From positions 1 through 34,493 of the forward strand of contig JAIDEM010000193.1 of the NCBI GenBank assembly GCA_029054825.1: a stretch of DNA of 34,493 bases, written 5' to 3'. Source of the stretch: Prevotella sp. (lineage in GTDB: Bacteria > Bacteroidota > Bacteroidia > Bacteroidales > Bacteroidaceae). The notes under the pieces were generated by a model that had not been told where the DNA came from, made no database searches, and was given only the letters and a program-made list of their open reading frames with translations. The number at the start of each line of letters is the position of its first letter. Position 1 is the stretch's first letter. The position numbers were made by a program, and so were the translations under genes. This document shows positions 8,665-16,599 of this stretch, piece by piece.

Positions 8665-11520
8665 TTATTCTCCGATATACTTCTTTCCGCCCTTTATGTA
8701 GAGCTGTCCCTTCACTGGGGCAACTATCTTGCGTCCGGAGATGTCGTACATGGCTTCTGCGTCAAGGACGATAGTCTCGATGTCGCTGATGCCTGTGCCT
8801 GCAGAGCGTGTGACGATGAGTTTTGTCACAGTAGCCTTTGTGCCGCCTGAGCGCACGAGCCACAGCTCGTCATAGTCGTTCAGGAGAGTGTATGTCTGGT
8901 CTGTGGCAGTCTTGCTCTCTGCTGTATTTGCGAACGGCTGGAAGGTATGAATCTCTTCCTCTACAGTCTCGGCATTAATGCCTGCTGTGGCCTTGGCGAG
9001 CATCACGGTAGTGAGAACCTTTGTGTCGTATTTGGCGTCAGTTGTCTTCACGTTTATAGTACCTGCAACGGTTACTACATCGCCAGCCTTGAAGCCTCCT
9101 GCGACTTTCATGATGATGCCGTTATCATACTTGTTCTCGGCCTCTGTAGCACCTTTTGAGAAGAAACCGTTGGCGAAGGCTATCTCTGTGGCAGACATAG
9201 TCGTTGTGCCGCTTGCCGTGATGCCTTCTGTGCTTACAGGGAAGTTTATCTGTATAGCGTCAGGTGTTGGGTCGTCTGGTTCTGGCTCATCTGGATCTGG
9301 GTCTTCAGGTCCAGGACCTTCTTCTGCCGGCTTGGCAATCTTGATGCCCTGGATGTTCAGTCCGCCGTTGGATGTGTTGGTAATGCGGATGTACTTGCAA
9401 GGAGTTGTCGGAGTGATGGTAAGTTCCTTGATGCCTTTGCTGCCGTCAAATTTAGATAGTTCGGTGAATGTCTTGCCGTCATCGCTTGTCTGTACGGCAC
9501 CTGCATAACTGCCTGTACGTACAAGGTAGAAGGCCATGCTCTGTATGCCGTCGACCAGATAGAATGTCGCTGTACCGGAGGTCTTTGCGAGTTGCAGAGA
9601 GCCGACCTTGTCCGAATATACAGTGCCGTCACTTCCTGCGATGTTCTTTGTTGTCTGGAACATAGACGCTGCATCAAGAGTGATAGTGCCGTTGTCGATG
9701 AGTTCCTGTGTCTCTGTCGCGTTGTTTGCGATAGTCCAGAAGTAATCCTCTGCCGTACCTATTACATAAGTGCCAGGGATGACAGAACCGCCTCCTCCGC
9801 CGTATGAAGGGACGTAGCTATCGTTTACCTCAGGGTCAATGCCCTTGCCGTTGCCGCCGTCTACAGCATAACCATCGGCAGTAGGTGTTGCACCGCCGTT
9901 GTTGATGGCTGTACCGTCAGCAAAACCGATAAGTGTAGACTTGTAGTTTACGATGGCACTCTTGAGTTCTGTGATGACACCGTAGTTCTCGTCCTCGATA
10001 GAGTTGTTGAAAGTCCACTTGAAGTCGCCCTGTTCGCAGCGTCCTGCCAGTTTCTGTGTTGTGGCACGCGCTGCTTCCGGAGCCTCCACTGCACTTGCAG
10101 GGACAGCCTTGCGGGCCTCTGCGTCTGCAGCGTTGTTGTATGAAGTGCCTCCTGTGAAAGCCTTTGCGCTGACATTCTCGTCACGGGTCTGTGCAAGCAC
10201 TGCGTCCCATTTGCCGTCTGTCTGCGAACCGTCATAATACTGTATCTTTTGCTCACCCTTTATGAAATTGTTGAAAGCCTTATTCACACCGCCTGCCTCG
10301 CCGGAGAATGTTCCCTGTCCTTCGGCGTCAGTTCCCTGCTTGGAGATAAGGAGAGGGTACTTGCAGTTGCGGAAATAGTTGTTCTCCACGAATGAAGAAC
10401 CGCCCATTGTAACGCCTACGCCGTATTTAGAGATACCGTCATAGTAGTTGTTGTAGACATGGTAGAACGCTGTACGGATACGTGGGTGGCGTGAGTCAGA
10501 GTGGTCAAACCAGTTGTGATGGTATGTCATCCAGCAGTCTGTAGTCTCGCTCTTCATGCCGCCGAGGGAGCATTTTCCGGAGTCGAAGAAGTGGTTGTAT
10601 GATACTGTGACATGGCTTGACTTGCCTTTGATGTCTACAGTGCCGTCGCCCTTAGCCTGGTCAGAGTCACCGCCTGTGCCGCCATAGAAGAAATCCATGT
10701 TGTGGATCCAGATGTTCTTGTTGTCAGTGTCAAGCGACAGGCAGTCGTCCATGCAGAGCAGAACGGCGAAGTTGCGGAATTCCACAGACGAGATGCTGCG
10801 GCAGAGAATGCCGAAACCGTGGATTGAAGCGTCATTGCCGATGCCCTCGATGGTGATATTGGCACTGTAAGAACTGCTCTTGCCCTTTACCTGAAGGCCT
10901 TCTGCGCTTGAGCCCAAGGCATCCATGTCAGCCTTCTTTATCGTTCCTACGATGCGGATGGCAAGAGGACGTGTCTCAAGACCCTTCTCAAACGCGGCGA
11001 TTATATTCTGGAGACCTGTGCGTGTCTCTTCAGCCTTGCCTGTGAGGACAGGGAGCGATACGGTCTTCGCGTTGTTTGCGGTAACATAGATTACACGTGC
11101 GTTGGACTTCAGGGTACCGTCGTTGTTGTATGCGCCGACACCTTCGGTCCTGTTGTAGTGTGCGAAACCGTTGCGGTCGTGTGCGATGACGTTAAGCGCA
11201 GATGTCTCCATAGCCTTGCTCTCGTCGGCTGCGCCTCCGATGACAGGGACAATCTTCATCACATAGCTTCCGGCCTTGAGGCCTACGGCGTCAGCACGGA
11301 AATAGCCAGGATACTGGCGCACCAGTTCCTTGTCGAGCTTGGTGTATGTGCCTCCTGACTGTTTGATGAATACTTGGTAATCGGAAGCTCCGTTCACCGG
11401 CTCCCATTTTGCATAGGCGGCTTCCAACCAGCCACCCTGTGCAGTGACAGCCGCCATGGCCGATGCCGACACGATGAGTGCCAAGGCCGTGATGGCGATG
11501 TGCTGTAAGAATCTTCTCAT
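8665..11520 (-). CDS. Large secreted pectate lyase (family 1 type), multidomain
   Basis: This 951-residue protein begins with a signal peptide (MRRFLQHIAITALALIVSAS). An N-terminal Fn3-like segment (about 24-90, with YAKWEPVNGASDYQVFI) precedes the beta-helix catalytic domain. Catalytic-domain motifs are NIWIHNMDFF (about 273), DGTVDIKGKSSHVTVSYNHFF and RHPRIR (RxPxxR, about 341-346), in the position of the catalytic arginine motif of the family. A second beta-rich segment, about 620-770, may be a carbohydrate-binding or structural domain. A Pro/Asp/Glu linker leads to the C-terminal module shared with the neighbouring lyase, ending YDISGRKI...GQLYIKGGKKYI. The two lyases probably act together on pectin, with different accessory domains. 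Its leader contains a -7 box and a tandem 14-bp repeat. Confidence 0.93.
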   Translation of the reverse strand: MRRFLQHIAITALALIVSASAMAAVTAQGGWLEAAYAKWEPVNGASDYQVFIKQSGGTYTKLDKELVRQYPGYFRADAVGLKAGSYVMKIVPVIGGAADESKAMETSALNVIAHDRNGFAHYNRTEGVGAYNNDGTLKSNARVIYVTANNAKTVSLPVLTGKAEETRTGLQNIIAAFEKGLETRPLAIRIVGTIKKADMDALGSSAEGLQVKGKSSSYSANITIEGIGNDASIHGFGILCRSISSVEFRNFAVLLCMDDCLSLDTDNKNIWIHNMDFFYGGTGGDSDQAKGDGTVDIKGKSSHVTVSYNHFFDSGKCSLGGMKSETTDCWMTYHHNWFDHSDSRHPRIRTAFYHVYNNYYDGISKYGVGVTMGGSSFVENNYFRNCKYPLLISKQGTDAEGQGTFSGEAGGVNKAFNNFIKGEQKIQYYDGSQTDGKWDAVLAQTRDENVSAKAFTGGTSYNNAADAEARKAVPASAVEAPEAARATTQKLAGRCEQGDFKWTFNNSIEDENYGVITELKSAIVNYKSTLIGFADGTAINNGGATPTADGYAVDGGNGKGIDPEVNDSYVPSYGGGGGSVIPGTYVIGTAEDYFWTIANNATETQELIDNGTITLDAASMFQTTKNIAGSDGTVYSDKVGSLQLAKTSGTATFYLVDGIQSMAFYLVRTGSYAGAVQTSDDGKTFTELSKFDGSKGIKELTITPTTPCKYIRITNTSNGGLNIQGIKIAKPAEEGPGPEDPDPDEPEPDDPTPDAIQINFPVSTEGITASGTTTMSATEIAFANGFFSKGATEAENKYDNGIIMKVAGGFKAGDVVTVAGTINVKTTDAKYDTKVLTTVMLAKATAGINAETVEEEIHTFQPFANTAESKTATDQTYTLLNDYDELWLVRSGGTKATVTKLIVTRSAGTGISDIETIVLDAEAMYDISGRKIVAPVKGQLYIKGGKKYIGE

Positions 11521-11611
11521 TTGTTTTAGGATTTTAGTTGTTTTTTGGAAATATAGTGTGTTGTTTGATAACTTTTCCTTTATGGGTAAGGGTAGGGTAG
11601 TGTGGACATCT

Positions 11612-11646
11612 TGTTAACGCACACAAGCCTTCTGTTAACGCACACA
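11612..11646. promoter_or_regulatory. Tandem direct repeat, candidate operator in pectate lyase leader
   Basis: TGTTAACGCACACA occurs perfectly twice, at 11612-11625 and 11633-11646, with a start-to-start distance of 21 bp, close to two DNA turns. Both copies lie between the predicted -7 box and the start codon, near the start of the transcript. This fits a repressor site or roadblock for a dimeric regulator, or a leader RNA element. Confidence 0.55.
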
Positions 11647-11659
11647 GTTGATTTAAGCA

Positions 11660-11667
11660 CAAAGTTA
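11660..11667 (-). promoter_or_regulatory. Predicted -7 box for the large pectate lyase
   Basis: TAACTTTG on the minus strand fits TAnnTTTG. The region upstream is very A/T-rich with no clear TTTG at the expected -33 distance. Transcription would start near 11653, giving a leader of about 130 nt that includes the tandem 14-bp repeats. Confidence 0.5.
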
Positions 11668-11927
11668 CATCAGAGAAAAAATAAATAAAAATTTTCAAAA
11701 GAAAATTAACTTTTTTTACACAGAAACGGTGGTTGTAGTGTGCGCAAAACACTATAAAAACAGTGGTTTTTGCGGTTTTGTGACTATATGGTTGGAGGCT
11801 ATATAGTATAGTCTTTATAGCCTCAATAACCTTTATGGCCTCAATAGCCGTACGATCGGCAACCATATAGCCGCCTAACCGTATAACCGTACAACCGTGA
11901 ACAGAAATCCACTTTTTCATGTATTTA
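11668..11927. other. Intergenic stretch, no gene seen
   Basis: A/T-rich upstream region of the pectate lyase promoter, then degenerate iterations of AACCGTA- and ATAGCC-type text around 11800-11905. No convincing gene or hairpin is visible. Confidence 0.4.
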
Positions 11928-11959
11928 TTTGTGTGTTTGGAGAAAAAGCATTACCTTTG
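11928..11959 (+). promoter_or_regulatory. Predicted tRNA-Arg promoter
   Basis: TTTG (11928-11931), a 20-base spacer and TACCTTTG (11952-11959) fit the Bacteroidota -33/-7 arrangement. A second TTTG lies 12 bases before the -7 box. Transcription would start about 30 nt before the mature tRNA. Confidence 0.7.
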
Positions 11960-11996
11960 CAGGGCAAAAGCCTTGATACATCGGGGCGAGAATGCT

Positions 11997-12068
11997 GGCT
12001 TTGTAGTTCAATGGATAGAACAGCCCTCTCCTAAAGGGCAGATCTGAGTTCGATTCTCAGCGGAGCTA
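11997..12068 (+). tRNA. tRNA-Arg (anticodon CCT)
   Basis: The cloverleaf folds by eye: acceptor GGCTTTG (11997-12003) with CGGAGCT (12061-12067, three G-U pairs), D stem GTTC/GAAC, anticodon stem GCCCT/AGGGC with loop CTCCTAA, a 4-nt variable loop, and T stem CTGAG/CTCAG with loop TTCGATT. Anticodon CCT at 12030-12032 reads AGG. The discriminator is A and no CCA is encoded. Confidence 0.93.
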
Positions 12069-12071
12069 CGA

Positions 12072-12114
12072 CAATGGCGTGGAGACTATTTTAAGTTTCC
12101 ACGCCATTGCTTTT
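12072..12114 (+). terminator. Terminator after tRNA-Arg
   Basis: CAATGGCGTGGA (12072-12083) pairs perfectly with TCCACGCCATTG (12098-12109), followed by CTTTT. It lies 3 nt after the discriminator base of the tRNA. Confidence 0.85.
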
Positions 12115-12244
12115 ATGTTCAGCATGCAGGGGCTGTACATTAGGGGAAAACGGTTTTGTAGAAAATGTGTAGATAATTCTTCTACAGAGCCCATTCTGTA
12201 GTTTTGTTATAAGGAAGCGTAACAACCTATATTCACTGTTTTCT

Positions 12245-12584
12245 CGGCGTTTCACACCGCTTTCGGACGCACCACGGTACGTCCCTACAGTTTACGCAAT
12301 ATTCGTGCAGAGGTATTCGGCATTTAGCTGAAACATGGGTGTGTCTATGTCTCTCCACAAGTGTAGGGACGTACCGTGGTGCGTCCGCCATGCGTGAAAC
12401 GCATATCATATGTATGTCTTTTGCCATATGGTAGCTGCGTGTGCTATTTCATTCTCGGCGTTTCACACCGTTTTCGGACGCACCACGGTACGTCCCTACA
12501 GTTTACGCAATATTCGTGCAGAGGTGTTCGGCTGTTTAGTTGAAACATAGGTGTGATGCCGTCCCTACATTTTACGCAATATTT
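12245..12584. repeat. REP cluster 2: A-B-A plus a truncated copy
   Basis: Type A REPs with GTAG on the minus strand lie at 12245-12289 and 12456-12500, and a type B REP with GTAG on the plus strand at 12351-12404. A truncated remnant (GCCGTCCCTACA followed by TTTACGCAATATT) covers about 12558-12584. Spacers match those of cluster 1 in reverse orientation, so this is a segment of the same pair-repeat inverted. The stretch 12115-12244 shows no gene. Confidence 0.8.
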
Positions 12585-12657
12585 TCCACTGTCAGCGATG
12601 TTGCGGTCTGTGCCCGGGGCTGTTTGGTTACATATAAGGTCATGTTGCAAGGGGAAG

Positions 12658-12724
12658 ACATTACAATAATGCCACCGCCCCTTGCTCACAGATGGAGTGA
12701 CGGGCGGTGGCATTATTGTAATGT
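12658..12724 (-). terminator. 23-bp perfect inverted repeat downstream of the DUF4302-like gene
   Basis: The arms 12658-12680 and 12702-12724 are perfect complements, each containing GCCACCGCCC or its complement and an A/T-rich outer half; the loop is 21 nt. It begins 51 nt after the stop of the minus-strand operon, so it is likely its terminator, although no separate T-run follows. Its length is unusual for a simple terminator. Confidence 0.6.
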
Positions 12725-12774
12725 GTCAGGAGGCGTCTGATGAATCTGACGTCCTCCATTCACTGTATGTATTA

Positions 12775-14049
12775 TCAGTTCTGGACGTAGTACTGCAATC
12801 CTGGGAATACATCCATGTACTGGCCGGCGAGATCACCGTCGGTACGTGTCAGGCGGATGTATGACGGATTCTTCGGATTGTCAGTAGACAGTTCGAATGT
12901 ACCGCGGAGGATACCGTTTGTGATATATCTGTAACCTACCTGATAGTAGTACTGTCCGTTGCTGTCATATCCCTTGATGGCAAGAGCCACATGAGTATCG
13001 TCGATAGGTGTTACGTTCAGGGTATGAGTACCGATGTAGTTGCCGCTGCGGAAGAAGAAGCTCCATCCGAGGTTAGGGGCATTAGGATTGACACCGAGAG
13101 CCATGAACATGATGTCCTCTCTCTCAGCGGCACTGCCTGCCTCTGCCTGTGCGAAATAGAGAGCCGCCGTAGGAGTCATCTCTCCCTTAACGAACGACCA
13201 GTATACATTCTCGTCAAGAAGCTGCTCCACCAGTGAAGGCAGTACAGGCTCTATAGTGACAGTGTTGTCGCCGTCTACAGACCATGTATCGTCGCCGTTG
13301 TATGTGAGCAGGCTTATAGACTTGCCGCCGTACTCGATAGGCTTGCTGAGCTTTATGCCTTCAGGAGTTATGATGTATGTCACCATGACATCCTCCTCAG
13401 TGGCTGCATCAGTATAGGTGAGTGTGCGGTAATTGTTTCTCAACAGCAGTGGGTCTGCACCGTCGACGACCGCCTGATACTTGCTGTATGAAAGATTTTC
13501 CTCCATAGCAAGCACCTCGGCGATATAGTTGTCCCAGTCGACATCCTCTGCGAGGCGTGTCATGACAATTTTTGCGCCGTGCTTCTTGCCCTGGAGCTCA
13601 AAGCGGTCGGCCTCGGCCTTGATGACACGGAACTCGAAGTCTCCGCGCATTCCTATGCCGTTTGTTCCTATCTCGAACGGGTTGGCCGGCTCGGAGAAGA
13701 AGTGGAACAACTCGTTGTGCTCATCGAAAGAGAGCAGTACGCCCATGCTCTGTTCCAGCTTGTAGTGAGAGGTCTGGCGTGCACCGGCAGTGCCCATCTC
13801 GCTTGCCACGGTGACGGTATTGTCATCGTTGAACTTCACGAACATGTTGTAGCCGCCGTATGTATCCTCACAGAAATACTCCATGAGCCATCCGTTAGGA
13901 GCGTCCACCAGCATTTGCTTGTCAGTGGCAAGGGCCTCGGCTATGCGCTCGGCAGAAGATTTGTCGAACACATCGTCCACCTCGCTGGTACAAGACGTAT
14001 AAGTCAACGCTGCGAGCAGGACAAACAGTATGTTATATATCTTTTTCAT
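12775..14049 (-). CDS. DUF4302-like lipoprotein
   Basis: This 424-residue protein starts with a lipoprotein signal peptide ending LTYTSC, with the lipidated cysteine at C20, so it should be anchored in an outer or inner membrane leaflet. The region SSAERIAEALATDKQMLVDAPNGWLMEYF and the following beta-rich sequence (MFVKFNDDNTVTV, LLSFDEHNELFHFFSEPA) resemble DUF4302 proteins, which are found in SusC/SusD operons of Bacteroidota. It is the last gene of the four-gene minus-strand operon, 10 nt after the metallohydrolase. Its biochemical role is unknown; a surface accessory to the importer is a reasonable inference. The domain assignment was made from memory of the family pattern. Confidence 0.8.
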   Translation of the reverse strand: MKKIYNILFVLLAALTYTSCTSEVDDVFDKSSAERIAEALATDKQMLVDAPNGWLMEYFCEDTYGGYNMFVKFNDDNTVTVASEMGTAGARQTSHYKLEQSMGVLLSFDEHNELFHFFSEPANPFEIGTNGIGMRGDFEFRVIKAEADRFELQGKKHGAKIVMTRLAEDVDWDNYIAEVLAMEENLSYSKYQAVVDGADPLLLRNNYRTLTYTDAATEEDVMVTYIITPEGIKLSKPIEYGGKSISLLTYNGDDTWSVDGDNTVTIEPVLPSLVEQLLDENVYWSFVKGEMTPTAALYFAQAEAGSAAEREDIMFMALGVNPNAPNLGWSFFFRSGNYIGTHTLNVTPIDDTHVALAIKGYDSNGQYYYQVGYRYITNGILRGTFELSTDNPKNPSYIRLTRTDGDLAGQYMDVFPGLQYYVQN

Positions 14050-14059
14050 TGTGCAATGT

Positions 14060-14980
14060 TTAGTTTAGAGTTGTTAAATCCATGTTCTGCACCTCTGCTG
14101 AACGGCGGAGCACGATGGCACGCAGATTGTCAAGGTCTATGCCCCATGTGTCGTTGAAATATGAACGGACAATCTCAAGCTTGGCGTTGATGATGGCGGC
14201 ACCGTCGGTTCCTGCCTCTCTCATACGCGCTGCCCATGAAGCATCGCTGCTTGTGACGTAGTTGGCGTACACCTCGGCGAAGTCCTCGTTATACTCGCCG
14301 CTGGCATATCCTGTGACGAAGCCTTCCTTCACGGCATCCTCGTCCTCTACGTTGATCCAGTCGGCAGAGTGGTACTTACCGGCAGAGATGGTCTGGAAGT
14401 CGGTAGAGTAGTACTTCTTCTGTGTCAGGATGTGGCAGAACTCATGGTGCATCGTGTGGAAATACCAGTAGTTGAGGTCCAGAGGCAATGTGTGATGAGG
14501 GCGGAACGGCTCGTTCATGTTGACGAAGATGTTGTTGAGGTCAAGCTCGTTGATACGGAAGAGCGTCACCTGTATGCCGCCCTCGGCTGTACCGAGAACG
14601 ATGGAGCCCTGTGAGTTGTATTCCGGCGAACCGATGAACTGGAACACGCGGAAAGTATTCTCCTTCACGAAATCCTCGCCTACTGCCTCTACATACGCGT
14701 CAAGCCATACGTGCTTGATCATCTTTGCCATCGCCTTCGAGTTGGTGATTGTGGCAGGTACTACATTGTAGTTGTTGTTGGACAACTTGTCGTTGTACAG
14801 GTAGTTGAGCTGTATGTTGTACGGCACGGTGAAATTGGCGTTGAGCCATTTGTCGAACTCCGTCTCGGTCTTTTCCGTAGTCCCGAAGATTGACGTTCCG
14901 TTCGGGTCGTCATTGTCGCATGAAGCCAGTGACATGCCCAGCACGAGAGCCATCAGCGACAGTTTTATGTATTTCTTCAT
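14060..14980 (-). CDS. SusC/SusD-associated zinc metallohydrolase lipoprotein (HExxH)
   Basis: The protein has 306 residues from the ATG at 14980, chosen because it starts the signal peptide MKKYIKLSLMALV and puts the lipobox cysteine at C21; an ATG at 15004 would add eight polar residues. The zinc motif is HEFCH (179-183), in HTMHHEFCHILTQ. A downstream EYNEDFAEVYANY may supply the third, acidic ligand, as in gluzincin-like proteases. The family is recognised as the substrate-import-associated zinc metallohydrolase lipoproteins that accompany SusC/SusD pairs. It may trim peptides or glycopeptides at the cell surface before import, but the substrate is not known. It lies 29 nt after SusD. Confidence 0.85.
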   Translation of the reverse strand: MKKYIKLSLMALVLGMSLASCDNDDPNGTSIFGTTEKTETEFDKWLNANFTVPYNIQLNYLYNDKLSNNNYNVVPATITNSKAMAKMIKHVWLDAYVEAVGEDFVKENTFRVFQFIGSPEYNSQGSIVLGTAEGGIQVTLFRINELDLNNIFVNMNEPFRPHHTLPLDLNYWYFHTMHHEFCHILTQKKYYSTDFQTISAGKYHSADWINVEDEDAVKEGFVTGYASGEYNEDFAEVYANYVTSSDASWAARMREAGTDGAAIINAKLEIVRSYFNDTWGIDLDNLRAIVLRRSAEVQNMDLTTLN

Positions 14981-15009
14981 TTCTGTTTTGTTTCCGTTAG
15001 ACATTATTG

Positions 15010-16575
15010 TTAGTTTTCTCTCGGATTAGCCTCCAGTCCTGCGTCGATGACATCGGCAGGGAGCTGTATGGCACCGCGGAGGTCGCCGGCCTTGAACACG
15101 ATGTTCTCCTCGCCGTCGAAATGGTGAGTGAACTCGATGCCCCAACGCTTGATGTCAAGCCAGCGGAGTCCCTGGTACATTGTCGTAAGGCGACGCATGT
15201 AAAGCACAAGGTGAGCCATGTTTGTCTGTGTTCCGGCCTCTATGGCGAATCCCTGTGGATTGAGAGGCTTCTTGATGGTCTCCTCGCCTATGGTGCGTGA
15301 AGGCACGTCTGTCATCCTTATGGCATCCATTGACGAGTTGACGTTTGCCTCTGTCAGTGTCAGGAAACGTGGAGATGCGACATCACTGTGACCGCGCAGC
15401 CATGTGTTCATGTCGTTCAGGGCCTCAGTGTACATCTTCTTCATGATGTAAGCCTCGGCACGGACGAGGATAGTCTCGTCAGCAGTGAACACCGGGTCTA
15501 CGACGTGTGCGAAACCTGTATTGTTGACTTTGTCTGTAATCTCGAAGTCCTCGATGAGGCTCGGGATATATACAATCTGTGCATTGCCGTAGAGAAGGCG
15601 CGCTTCGCAGAGCGCGTTTCCTGTTGCTGCCGATGTGCCTGTGCTCCAAGGGTTATTTGCCCAGAATGTCTGGCTCTTCACAATATCCTGATTGTGTGCG
15701 AGGCGCTTGTAGCTTGAACTTCCCTGTGCGGCACGGCCGGCTATAGAGTTGGCTGACAGCATCATGAGGTTGCAGTTCTCGCCTGTACGGATCCACTTGT
15801 TGTGAATCTCGTTCACACCAGGCAGTCCCTCATAACTTTTGGTATTGCGCATGAGGCTTGCAGGGTTGCCGCCGAGAGCCTTTGTCGCATACTCTATGGC
15901 TTTGTCCCAGTTGTGGTAGTAGAGGTTGAAGCGTGCGGCGAAGGCGTATGCTGCCTTGGCGTTGAAGTGATACTTCGGTACAGAGAGGTATGTGTCGTTG
16001 AGCAGTGGCAGGGCTTCCTCTATGTCTGCGTTGATGTTCTGGTATGTCTCACGCAGTGTCCCGCGCTCGTCGACGGTCTCGCCTGCAACCTTAGGATAAG
16101 GGATGCCGAGATACTCGTCAGCCTTCTCCTCGTTCCATGCCATGCAGAATGTGTTTGCATTCACGAACATGGCGTATGCACGGCAGAGCAGAGCCTCTGC
16201 CTTGATGGCGTTGGCCTCGGCTGAAGAGCCGTCAAGGGCTTCAAGAGCCATGTTGGCGATGGCGCAGACCTCATAGTTGGAATTCCAGATAGCCTTAGGG
16301 TCATCGTTACCCTCTGTCTCTATCGGCTGCCAGCGGTAAGCCTGCAGCTGGTTTGGCTGTGCTACATAGAGTACACCGTTGTCTGTCCTGTTGTCACAGC
16401 TCATCTCGAAGATGAAATTCGGCGAGTGGCTTGGATAAGCTGACACGAGCATCTGCTTTGTCTTCTCGAGGGTGTTCAGCTCTGCACGGTCGTCAGGCAG
16501 CTTGTCAAGATAGTTATCGCATGATGTCATCGCAAGCATTCCTGCCGCCAATAATAATATGCTGTATTTTTTCAT
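15010..16575 (-). CDS. SusD-like/RagB surface nutrient-binding lipoprotein
   Basis: This 521-residue lipoprotein has a signal peptide ending AMTSC (lipidated C19) followed by the SusD-typical DNYLDKLPDDRAELN. Internal helical repeats such as AKAAYAFAARFNLYYHNWDKAIEYA and the C-terminal YMRRLTTMYQGLRWLDIKRWGIEF match the family. SusD proteins form a lid over the SusC channel and bind the ligand at the cell surface. It follows SusC by 24 nt and is closely related to the partial SusD at the end of the window. The associated zinc hydrolase suggests the ligand may be a peptide or glycoprotein rather than a plain glycan. Confidence 0.95.
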   Translation of the reverse strand: MKKYSILLLAAGMLAMTSCDNYLDKLPDDRAELNTLEKTKQMLVSAYPSHSPNFIFEMSCDNRTDNGVLYVAQPNQLQAYRWQPIETEGNDDPKAIWNSNYEVCAIANMALEALDGSSAEANAIKAEALLCRAYAMFVNANTFCMAWNEEKADEYLGIPYPKVAGETVDERGTLRETYQNINADIEEALPLLNDTYLSVPKYHFNAKAAYAFAARFNLYYHNWDKAIEYATKALGGNPASLMRNTKSYEGLPGVNEIHNKWIRTGENCNLMMLSANSIAGRAAQGSSSYKRLAHNQDIVKSQTFWANNPWSTGTSAATGNALCEARLLYGNAQIVYIPSLIEDFEITDKVNNTGFAHVVDPVFTADETILVRAEAYIMKKMYTEALNDMNTWLRGHSDVASPRFLTLTEANVNSSMDAIRMTDVPSRTIGEETIKKPLNPQGFAIEAGTQTNMAHLVLYMRRLTTMYQGLRWLDIKRWGIEFTHHFDGEENIVFKAGDLRGAIQLPADVIDAGLEANPREN

Positions 16576-16599
16576 ATTTCTTTCTTTGCTTGTTTATTG

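Noticed and set aside
11997..12068. tRNA-Arg as integration site of a genomic island
   Set aside because: No duplicated tRNA 3' end was seen downstream, and the recombinase is 10 kb away beside its own inverted repeat.
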